This document shows positions 1 through 11,300 of a DNA stretch of 64,000 nt, piece after piece. Within the stretch, counting starts at the first letter, position 1. Every line of letters starts with the position of its first letter. The notes under the pieces are model-generated. The model worked only from the letters and a program-made list of their open reading frames with translations, ran no database searches and had not been told where the DNA came from. The DNA is from Diorhabda sublineata (lineage: Eukaryota; Arthropoda; Insecta; Coleoptera; Chrysomelidae), in NCBI RefSeq assembly GCF_026230105.1, contig NC_079479.1:34627385-34691384 (forward strand), written 5' to 3'. The position numbers were made by a program, and so were the translations under genes.

Positions 1-955
1 GTTTCGTAGCAACAAAACGATGTTCAGTCATCATTCCTAAAGTCTTCTGGATTGAATGCTTCGGGTTTTTTTCCTTTTTTTTCCATTGATTCTTGGCCAG
101 ATTCTATTTGATCAATATCCGGACGTTTCTTCTCGGTTTTTCTAACCTCAATCGGTTTCTACTTCATAGTTTCCAGGTACCTAGAGGATCTTAGAACTCC
201 ACGTTGTTTTTTCAACAAAACAGGACAAAATTTCGATATTTCTCCACGGTTATTGTTTCGTAGCAACAAAACAATGTTCAGTCATCATTCCTAAAGTCTT
301 CTGGATTGAATGCTTCGGGTTTTTTTCCTTTTTTTTTCCATTGATTCTCGGCCAGATTCTATTTGATCAATATCCGGACGTTTCTTCTCGGTTTTTCTAA
401 CCTCAATCGGTTTCTACTTCATAGTTTCCAGGTACCTAGAGGATCTTAGAACTCCACGTTGTTTTTTCAACAAAACAGGACAAAATTTCGATATTTTTTC
501 ACGGTTATTGTTTCGTAGCAACAAAACAATGTTCAGTCATCATTCCTAAAGTCTTCTGGATTGAATGCTTCTTGTTTTTTCCTTTTTTTTCCATTGATTC
601 TCGGCCAGATTCTATTTGATCAATATCTGGACGTTTCTTCTCGGTTTTTCTAACCTCAATCGGTTTCTACTTCATAGTTTCCAGGTACCTAGAGGATCTT
701 AGAACTCCACGTTGTTTTTTCAACAAAACAGGACAAAATTTCGATATTTTTCCACGGTTATTGTTTCGTAGCAACAAAACGATGTTCAGTCATCATTCCT
801 AAAGTCTTTTGGATTGAATGCTTCGTGTTTTTTTCTTTTTTTTTCCATTGATTCTTGGCCAGATTGTATTTGATCAATATCCGGACGTTTCTTCTCGGTT
901 TTTCTAACCTCAATCAGTTTCTACTCCATAGTTTCCAGGTACCTAGAGGATCTCT
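1..955. repeat. Tandem array, ~254-bp unit, ~3.7 copies
   Basis: The word GTTTCGTAGCAACAAAAC recurs at 1, 255, 510 and 763, so the period is 253-255 bp. Copies differ by few substitutions and small T-run indels. The array is cut by the window start, so its true length is unknown. It lies in the VPS13 intron that runs off the left edge. Confidence 0.95.
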
Positions 956-1034
956 TCAGTTATACCTAGTTTTCGGACTGTACAACTTACCAGAGTCTTT
1001 GAAGACTGTTTTTGTGATGTATAAATTAGTAATA

Positions 1035-1765
1035 TACGAGGTGTGACTATTAAATAATGCGACTGGTTACGAAAAATACGTTTTTTCCATTGTTCGAAGC
1101 AGTGCTGGAAGTCTTCTTTGGTGAAGGTCTTCAGGAGGTCTGCCTATCGACTCAAATCGGGTCCCTTTCAAAGCAGATGTTTTTCTAACCTCTCAAAGAA
1201 ATCCGAGCAGACCCGTTATCGTAACAGCTTTTGGTCAGGAGTCAGATTTTTTGGCACCAACTTCGCGCAGACTTTCGTCATGTGTAATTCCTCATGTAAA
1301 ATTTTTTTGAACCGTTTCTTTAATGGCAATCATCCGGATGCTCATTCGAAGATCTGCACTCACAATTTGGTTGATTTTGGTCACTGTTTCCGGAGTTGAA
1401 ACAATTACAGAGCGACCTGGGTGTTGGTCATCTTCAGTGCTCCCTCGGCCCCCACTGAAGCGCTTACACCAATCAAAAACACGCGAACGAGATAGAGAAT
1501 TGTCCCCGTATGCCTCTTGCACCAATTTATAGCACCCGGTTGGAGTTTTTTTTCAATTTAACGAAACATTTGGTTTTCGACACGAGAAAAAAACACGTTC
1601 GTTTCAAACCGCTACTGCACAAATACTACAATAGTGACGAAAACGTGTTTTGGTACGTGAATAGACAAGATATTTAGATACCCAACGCACTACTCGTTTT
1701 TTACCCCAACCGTCTAGAGCGCCCTCTAGGCGCGCAGTCTCGTTATTTAATAGCCAGACCTCGTA
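1035..1765 (-). mobile_element. Degenerate, internally deleted mariner element
   Basis: Both ends carry an inverted TACGAGGT.TG.CTATTAAATAA terminal repeat of about 30 bp, flanked by TA on each side as expected for mariner target duplication. At 731 bp it is far shorter than a ~1.3-kb mariner. The minus strand encodes the helix-turn-helix half of a transposase (VFDWCKRFSGGR, then HPGRS) at 1292-1525. After a frameshift it continues as LHEELHMTKVCAKLVPK and LTPDQK, with a stop just after. The catalytic half is missing, so it cannot be active. Confidence 0.92.
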
Positions 1766-2014
1766 TACTCATATAAAGAAAACTGTTTTCGTTGTCGGCG
1801 TCAATATGGAGAAATCGGATATGTACGTGTAAATATAATTAAAAGAAATCGAAGAAAAGTTACCGAAATATTATCTTGAAAGTTTTGTTTTGAAAATTGC
1901 CATTTGAACACGGATGAAACTGAAAATTCGGTATGCTGAAGACTTAAAATGTGTTTATGTGAAGAATAAGATAAATTTTTATACAGTGAGGCATTAAAAA
2001 GTTGGTTTTCCATC
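1766..2014. other. VPS13 intron segment, nothing recognised
   Basis: This stretch between the mariner and the exon 8 donor has an open minus frame of 71 codons at 1801-2016. It shows no VPS13 similarity and no acceptor that would join in phase, so it is left unannotated. Confidence 0.6.
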
Positions 2015-2020
2015 ACCTAC

Positions 2021-2302
2021 CTGGGTATTGTTCTGATCTGAGCTACGGAAACAGCGCATATAGCCGAGTATGAAGTTTGTGGTATAACGTGCAAATCACT
2101 ACATTTCTCTTTTTTCGCATCCTTCCAATTATCATTATTATCACAGAATAAAATCTGAAAATCGGTGAAATTTACGAGGAGTTTGGTATACAATTGTTCT
2201 TCGAGTTCCATTTTCGTCGAATTTTCAGCTACGTAACTTTCCTGACATAATTCCGTTTTCATAACGAATTTTCCTAAATCTACGATTAATAAATACTCCG
2301 CT
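2021..2302 (-). CDS. Vps13: VPS13 coding exon 8 (last exon in window)
   Basis: Residues 606-699. Contains LLIVDLGK (family LLLDLGH), FQILFCDNNDNWKDA (family ..DNW..A) and HVIPQT. The acceptor is TTCCAG and the donor GTAGGT at 2015-2020. No following exon is recognisable between 1 and 2014, so the next intron extends past the left edge. Confidence 0.9.
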
Positions 2303-5300
2303 CTGGAAATGTAAAACGTTATTAACGTGTAAAACTTCTCGAAAACGACGCCCACTCACTTCAAATACGATTTAACTTCGGGTAAAATCACGTGGGGAAT
2401 CTTAATGTTAAAATCAAACTCCCAACCTCGCAACAATTTATTTTTACCTAATTCTTTGATCAAATCAGGTTTGTTTATCGCAAAATCGAATAACCTTATC
2501 GGAGGGTTGTTTTCAGTCGCGAAAAATAACTCAATTTCTTCAATGGAGGGCTGAAAATAAACAAAAGTTTTACTCCCTAATCCAAATTTAGAGGTGCGAG
2601 TTTTTCGCTGTCGGCTCTCGCCGGAAATAGAAGGGGAACTCTCCGAGAGCTCCCCCCTTTTGCTGAGAGTTACATAGACATGAAATTTTGAAGGATTTTG
2701 CGAAATTTCATACGTTTTTCTCAGCCGCTTATTGAGATATCGGCTTCGTTTTTGCACTAAAACATTCTCCGTGCAAATATCTAAAAACCAATTTCTGCGA
2801 TTTTCCAAATTCGATTCGGAAAGGGTTCAAAGAGTTGGGCAAAAGTTTTTATTACGGAACCATATATTTATTTTTTATTTATAAATCTTTCAAGTTCCTT
2901 CTTCTAAACAGATATTGTTTCTCTGATTGGATTGAACCGAATTTTCAGGTCTATTTCATAAAGAAATTACGACTAGATGTTCGGGGATTCCCCCTAATTA
3001 ACTATTTGTTTATATCTGGGATTCACGTTGAACAGGCGTGAAAGCCAAGGCTGTTAAAGATGTAGACATGAAATTTTGAAGGATTTTGCGAAATTTCATA
3101 CGTTTTTCTCGGCCGCTTATTGAGATATCGGCTTCGATTTTGCACTAAAACATTCTCCGTGCAAATATCTAAAAACCAATTTCTGCGATTTTCCAAATTC
3201 GATTCGGAAAGGGTTCAAAGAGTTGGGCAAAAGTTTTTATTACGGAACCATATATTTATTTTTTATTTATAAATCTTTCAAGCTCCTTCTTCTAAACAGA
3301 TATTGTTTCTCTGATTGGATTGAACCGAATTTTCAGGTCTATTTCATAAAGAAATTACGACTAGATGTTCGGGGATTCCCCCTAATTAACTATTTGTTTA
3401 TATCTGGGATTCACGTTGAACAGGCGTGAAAGCCAAGGCTGTTAAAGATGTAGACATGAAATTTTGAAGGATTTTGCGAAATTTCATACGTTTTTCTCGG
3501 CCGCTTATTGAGATATCGGCTTCGATTTTGCACTAAAACATTCTCCGTGCAAATATCTAAAAACCAATTTCAGCGATTTTGCAAATTCGATTCGGAAAGG
3601 GTTCAAAGAGTTGGACAAAAGTTTTTGGAAATTCTGTGACGATCTTTACCTGTTAAAGTACATGTGTGGATTTGTTGAAGCGTCAAATTTAATTTCGTAT
3701 ATATTATTGAAGGGATTGACCAGAGAGGAAGTGGAAAAGTGTTGGAATATTTAAAATCTGTGACATAAAAGTCTAAAATCGACAGGTAGGATTAATTTTA
3801 AAACAATTTTAGCACTTTTCTTTGTACAGCTTAAATGAATTTTATTGTTTTGAGCAGTATAAACACGTCATCGATTTGACGTGTGACTTTTGACATATTT
3901 GACAAGTCGAAATCAATTTTATGTCAGATCGACAACAATAATCATTGATATGGCCGCTAAATCAACAACTAACCAATATTTTAATATAAAATATAATAAT
4001 ACTAATTGTTAATTATTCGTAATTACTGTTTTTTGCGTTACATAATAAAGATTTTGCAAAAAAAACTACGAATCTTCATCAAATAAAACTTGTTTTGATT
4101 CCGGTACATTTATAACGTTTTTTCGGTAATATTTAGATTATTCCGTATCGAGTTTTGTTTTAGAAGTTAAAGGTAAAGGTAAGAAGATAAAAAAAGTACA
4201 AGGAAGAAAAAATCTACACTTTTCTTCGGTATTTCTTGCAGAATAGGTTGTAGCTTATGCTAAATGGCTTCCTACGATGATATGGACGTTTAAAAATAAC
4301 AATAAACGGTTGGATTCACCCCATGAGGGCTATTTGAGACCTATTTCTTACTATACAGTTTTTAATATATTTTTTCCAAATATTGTGGTTAGATTAAATG
4401 ATTTAGGAAGTGAAACTACCTCGTTAAAACTATGATCTATTGTACACCCCGGAATATTTACCCCTCTAGCATCCCTTTTCCTGCTTTAGAAGCTTTTAAA
4501 CGTAGTAGTCGTAGTCTTTATCTTTGGACAGCCGCTCTTTCACGGAGGCGTCTTTTTTTTGGTTCTTTGTACAAATAACAAGAATTATTAGGAGTTTCTC
4601 CGATGTTTTTCAGATGTTAGTTGACTTAGGAGTGGTCAGTAACTTTCCTTAGCTCAGCTTTGTTAAAAAAAAGATCTTCTTCGGATCAGTTGGTGACATA
4701 GTAAAGAAATCTCTTCCGTTGGGTCTAAATGTTTCTCGTTTCTTCACTTTTCTATGGAAAGAATCTTTCTTCGTCAGGTGATCTTGGTCGGAGTCATATA
4801 TTTCTGTTATTCGTTTTGATAATCCATAATTTAGAAGACATGGCATTCGTAATCATATCTATCGACGATTTAACATCAAGAACAACCATTTTTTTGCCAA
4901 AAATCTATTTTATTCATCATCATAATCTCCTCCAAAAGTATACAATCATTTCAACGCTTCTCTAACTTCTAGATTTCGTGCTTGTAGAAGGATTTGTCTT
5001 CTGCATCAAAATAGGCTTCAATTTCAGCAATTGCTTCTTCATTTGAGCTGAATTCCTTACCGTCGAGCTTTTTTTGAGATCAGTAGATAGCCAGTAGTCA
5101 CTGGAGATCAAATCTGGACTATAAGGTGGGTGAAGAAGCAATTCGAAGTGTAATTCGTTAAATTTAACCAATTTTTCTGCAAACTTGGCTTTCGTAATCA
5201 TATCTATCGACACTTCAACGTCAATAAGTCGTGTGACTAACTAAAAACAACAATTTTTTCGCCAAAAATCTACTTTATTCTTCAGTATAATCTCCTCCAA

Positions 5301-8300
5301 AAGAATACAATCATTTCAACGCTTCTATAGCTTCTCGGTGACATTTTCGTAGAAGGATTTGTCTTCTGCATCAAAATAGGCTTCAATTTCAATAATTGCT
5401 TCTTCATTTGAGCTGAATTTCTTACCGGCGAGCTTTTTTTAAGATCAGTAGATAGCCAGTAGTCACTGGAGATCAAATCTGGTATATACGGTGAATGAAG
5501 AAACAATTCGAAGAGTAATTCGTTAAATTTAACAATTTTTGCCATCGAATTGTGAATCGGTGCATTGTCTTGTTGAAGTAAACACCCCAATTGGACAATC
5601 AGACCGTTCACCTACACGAAATTAAGCGAAAAATAAACAAAAAGGTTCTTTTCGATAGAGTATAACACTTTTAGAGCCAATGCTGAGCTTGTACAGTATT
5701 TTTTTCGTCAAGAAGCAATGAAAAATTAACACAAAGAAATTGTTTTGAAAATAACAAAATAGCTTCACTTAAATGGCTGTCACTTGTTCCTGTCTAATCG
5801 AAATGTCACTAAATTTGACGCATAATCTTTTGAAAGTTGGTACTTCATAAACGTCATATGAATTTGACAACGTCAACGTCATCTGTGTGTCAATCACGCG
5901 ACTTATTGACAGGTGTAATGCGTTCCTTTAGAAGATATTCAAGTCATCGGTTTTTATGTCGGTTTAAAAGATTAAATCGACTTGTAACTGTTAGATATTA
6001 ATAAATTTGATGCCCAAGAGACTCCACGGCGTTTACAAAGCTAAAGTTCGTTAAAAACTTGAAGAGTACAATGATCTAATTTTTAAAATTTTTCATTCCA
6101 CAAGTTTTAGTTATAAAAAATGTCTTTACATGCCTATTCTATCTCCCTAACCTCACTTCTCGGTTACCAACTACCATTTGATGAACTGGATTGATTTGAC
6201 AACGTCAACGACTTATTGACAGTTCAAATGCGTTCCTTTAGATCGCTTAGATGGCCTTGAAATCATCGGTTTAAAACGACTTGTAATGTTTAGATATTAA
6301 TAATTTTAATTAGTAGCAATATTACTTTGTTTTAATGCGAAACAAAAAACTTACTTTGTCATATATGCATTCAACGGAATCCATAACGATGTTGAATTTG
6401 TATTTAGAAATCGAATTTTTCGGCATTTTGCTCAATTCCATTTTGAGAAAATACGCTGGACTATCGCTCAAATGTTCAGAAGATATAATCGGCATTAGAT
6501 GATCTTCGTTGCTACAACCCTCTATTATTACAGCCTCTATTTTTAGAGATACTCTAAAAGTATCTTCTATAAACTTTGGTATAAACACAATGACCGTTTG
6601 TGTGACTGTTAAAACTGCAATTTCTCTACAATTCTTCGTTAAAGTGATACTTATGATACCCAATCGAAAATTATAAGTATGATCTGAAACATATTTGTAT
6701 TTAGATACTTTCTATATATAAACGAAAACCAAATGACAGATATTAGCTGTACAATCAAGTAATGAGACCAATTTTTTTGTAAAAAAATATGTTGAAGAAG
6801 CTCTAAAGTTCGTTCCACCCGAGAGCTTTGACTAAACAGCGACCCCACTACCCTCATAGTGAAAGAAGAAGAAAGTGGGCTACCCAGGGCTTAACGATCC
6901 TGGATCCTAAGGTTGCCTCGACCTCCAACCATTGCTTCTAACCTAGAAATTCTACTGTCTAATCGAAATGTCACAAAATTTGACACGTAGTCTTTTGAAA
7001 CGTCATATGGATTTGACAACGTCAACGTCATCTGTGTGTCAATCACGCGACTTACTGACAGTAGTAATGCGTTCCTTTAGATCGCTTGGATGGCCTTCAA
7101 ATCGTCGGTTTAAAAGTTTAAAATGACTTGTAAAGTTTAGATTTGAATAACATTCATTTTTTGTCGTTTATGAGAAGCTCTATATGTGAAAAAAACATTT
7201 CAAAAGAGCAAAATCAACGTAGAATGTCAATCGCGAGGGTACTACTATTTGGAATAGATAGAAGTCATCCTACGCGACTTCTTGGTAATATTTAGTTGGT
7301 TTTTACAACGCGACTCCCCGAAAAAAGAACCAGAGTCTGTAACCAAATGATCCAAGACCTGGAAAGCACGTTCAAGATGGAAACGTTGCTTATCTGCTTC
7401 TTACAGACGCGAGTTGGTTCGTGAGAAGTTGGTTCCACCTAGTGAATCTAGAATTCTATCAAGAAGTACTCCAAAAGTTTAAAAAAAGGTTCAACAGACT
7501 TGTAACTTTTGATTGTATATTAGAGAATCAGTCTCATTACTTTTTCTATTGCGTGTATGTAGATTTTGCTCTAAAGCAAGTTCACCAAATATCTTACCTA
7601 TTCGTTCTTTGTCTTTATCTTCAAAACACCCAATTTTTTCACATAATAAAATTCTTTCCGGCGAAGGCAGCATCGACCAAAAGCTTTTTTCACTTTGGCT
7701 TCTTTCTTGAACCTTCAAAAATTGATTAGATAATCATTTCCACACCTTCATCATCGATGTTTTTAAAAGAATCAACGAAATTCGCAACATAAGTATATCA
7801 AAAATCGGAAATATATTAGTGTTAGTACACTTTGATTAGTTGTCGAAGACTTCGCGTATGGAGTGTATGAAAATCCTTGCCGAATCGATGTATTGGGGTC
7901 TATAACTCAATTCGTGCGGTTTTTTTTTCAAAATTTGAACGTTTATTTAAGAAAACCACGTACAATACTATTATTCAAAGTATCGCCCATCTGAAGCTAT
8001 AACCTTTTCCCATCTTTCTGGCAATTCGTCGATTCTATCCCAAAAGAACTGCGCCAGCTCGGCAGCCAACAATGACTCAAGTTAATATTTCGATATCTTG
8101 TTCTGATGTGAACCGTATTCCAGTAAAAGCGCTCTACATCGATCAGAACGAATGGTAGTCAGAAGGGGCAAGGTGTGGGCTATAAGGTGGATGAAGTAAA
8201 ACTTGCCATCAACTGTTTTCCAACTAGTTCTTAACCGGAATAGCAACGTGTGGCCGAGCGTTGCCATGATGGAAAATTATTGCATATTCCGGCTACTGCT

Positions 8301-11300
8301 TTCTTCAAACGGATTAATTGTGCTCGGTAACGCTTTCCATTGATGGTTTCACCCGGATTCAGCAGCTCGTAACCCTTCTGATCCCACCATTATCTCCTCG
8401 CCATGGATATTCGGCTTTGCCGTTGAATCGGCTGGTTGGTCGGATTCGACGTATGATTTTTTGCGCTTGGGGTTGTCGTAATGGATCCATTTTTCATCAC
8501 CAGTAACAATCCGGTGCAAAAATGACTGTTTGGTCATGCAAAACCGCCTTTCGACGTCTCTCGGCTTGAGTTCATGTGGAACCAAATTTGAATACATCCA
8601 GCTGCTTTTAAACGTTTTAAAATGACTGTTTGAGTGACGCCCAAAGATTCCGCGAGGTCTTCTTGTGTCTGGTAACAATCTTCATCGAGTAATACTAATA
8701 GTAATACATCCAGTTCTTCATCTTCAACATTTTTTGGTTACCCAGGACGTTCCAAGTCAAAATCACCACTTTTAAATCGTGCAAACCACTTTTTGGTACG
8801 TTCGCTCAGCTAGAGCATGTTCACCATAAACTTCCACCAAAATACGATGACTTTCGACAGAATTTTTCTTTATATTAACCACTTTCAGTTCACTAGAACT
8901 ATCACTTACCGTTAGCCTTGCTTGTTGTCTCGCCAAAACAACATTTACGATCGACAAATTATCCTCATACTTTTGCAAATCCATCTTCAACTCTGTATCG
9001 TTCGGATTCAATAAGATTTTCTTGTACGTTTCCATATACTGCTTATAATTCCTCCTTACCCTTTTTATTCGACTCCAAGTGTACGGTTTAACTCTCTGTT
9101 CCAGCACGGCGTAACTCGCGTACCTCCACCAATCTTTTTGATTGTCGCGAATACTTTCGGACGGTCGGAAAGCGAGGAATTGCCAACTGATTAACATTCT
9201 TTCCATGGAATCTGCAGCGTTCAAGATGGAATCGTATTGTTCTTTGGTTAGTTCTATATTACAATCTTGTGCGACTATGTCCGTGTACAATTTAGAAACG
9301 TGGCCGGTTTGTGTTTTGTTAATGACCATTTTTATCTTGGCCGACATGGGATTCACAACTAAAACATACGAGGATGTATCGGTATCTAGTTAGCCTAGAC
9401 CAGTTCCGTGCTTAAACAAAATATTGCGTCACCATAGCAACGAACAATAAATTATTAGAAGTGTTTAGTGTAAAGTTCCCCAAATGTTTGAATGTTGACC
9501 AAAAGCGTTCGATCTGAAGACGATGTAGACTTCCTAAACCGAATTTTTACTATGGATGAGACTTGGGGACATTTCTACGATCCAAAAACAAAGCAACAAT
9601 CGATGGAATGGCGATACTCTGGTTGTCCAAGACCTAAGAAGTTTCGTGTCCAAAAATCTGCTGGAAAAGTCCTTGCTTCAGTTTTTGGGGATTGCCATGG
9701 AGGAACCACGAGCTTCTTTCAATAATGGAAACATCATTTAAAGATTTCCAATGTTAGTAGTTCGTACCATGTGGTGGGCGAGTCAAAATCAGTAAGAAAA
9801 ATCTTCCAACGATAAAATTTGGTATCAGAATGATCGTTTGGCAATAATGGTGAAACAAAAATCTTGTTTCCATTTGATTGTCGTTTGTCTAAAGAAGTGC
9901 TTGCTTGGTACGCGCGAAGAAGAAGAAAATCATCAAGAAGAACGACACTAAGATGGGCTTCGTTTGGTAAATTGCGGGATGTTTTCAAAGGAGACGGTCT
10001 TAAGAGAAAAGCCTTTAACCAATGCGTCCTCCTTATGGCGCGGAGACCCTAACTAGAAGATCAATACTTAAATAGCAAATTACAAAGCGTAAAATGGAAA
10101 GGTCTATGCTCGGCATCACGATCTGGAGTTAAAGATATCATAGACCAAATACTGAGACAAAAATGGACAAAAAGAATTCTAGATTGGAGACCGAGAACAG
10201 ACAGACGAAATCCAGAAAGACCCTAATGATATTAAAAGCTCAGAGCAGAGAAAACTGGAAGCATTTGGACTAACTTGTAGTCAGTAACGTGCAGAAAGTT
10301 GTTGTACCTGGGGATGATCCAGGTGTTTTGGGTACGAATCTAAATGACAAAACAGTCAGTACAATCAAATTATTCCTGACAACAAAGCGATTCCAAAAGT
10401 TTTATAAGAATATGTAGTTACCGAAATTGAATTCTTCTTCGTTTAATGAGTAGCTCTGTAAGCTGGCCGACATGGAGTTTCTCCATTGATAATATTTCGA
10501 AGGCAAGTCCCATTTCTGTAATTTCGCGTTTGTATTCCAATACAATGAAAATGCTTCTAGTTTCACAACGTAATAACTTGTCTCAGCAGTTTTGTCATAT
10601 TTACATGGCCTCCATTTACTGAAAAAAACAATAATTACCGATTTAGCACTTCGTACGATGGTATATTGATGGCCTTTTTTGAGAACAGCGTCGCCAGAAG
10701 TCGCTGGAAGCCAAATCTGGTATATACGGTGAATGAAGAAGCAATTCGAAGTGTAATTCGTTAAATTTAACCAATTTTTCTGCAAACTTGGCTTTCGTAA
10801 TCATATCTATCGACACTTCAACGTCAATAAGTCGTGTGACTAACTAAAAACAACAATTTTTTCGCCAAAAATCTACTTTATTCTTCAGTATAATCTCCTC
10901 CAAAAGAATACAATCATTTCAACGCTTCTATAGCTTCTCGGTGACATTTTCGTAGAAGGATTTGTCTTCTGCATCAAAATAGGCTTCAATTTCAGCAATT
11001 GTTTCTTCATTTGAACTGAATTCCTTACCGGCGAGCTTTTTTTGAGATTAGTAGATAGCCAGTAGTCACTGGAGATCAAATCTGGACTATAAGGTGGGTG
11101 AAGAAGCAATTCGAAGTGTAATTCGTTAAATTTAACCAATTTTTCAGCAGACTTGGCTTTCGTAATCATATCTATCGACACTTCAACGTCAATAAGTCGT
11201 GTGACTAACTAAAAACAACAATTTTTTCGCCAAAAATCTACTTTATTCTTCAGTATAATCTCCTCCAAAAGAATACAATCATTTCAACGCTTCTATAGCT

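Noticed and set aside
1118..1532. Plus-strand frames at 1118-1399 and 1323-1532
   Set aside because: They are antisense shadows of the mariner helix-turn-helix sequence on the minus strand.
2551..2808. Upstream part of the 150-codon minus frame as VPS13 coding
   Set aside because: A TTTCAG acceptor precedes PSIEE; the upstream text overlaps the 388-bp repeat and does not resemble VPS13.
8772..8909. Extension of VPS13 exon 4 to the end of its open frame
   Set aside because: The extra residues include mariner transposase sequence (ESHRILVEVYGEHALAERT); a consensus GTAAGT donor at 8904-8909 restores phase with exon 5.
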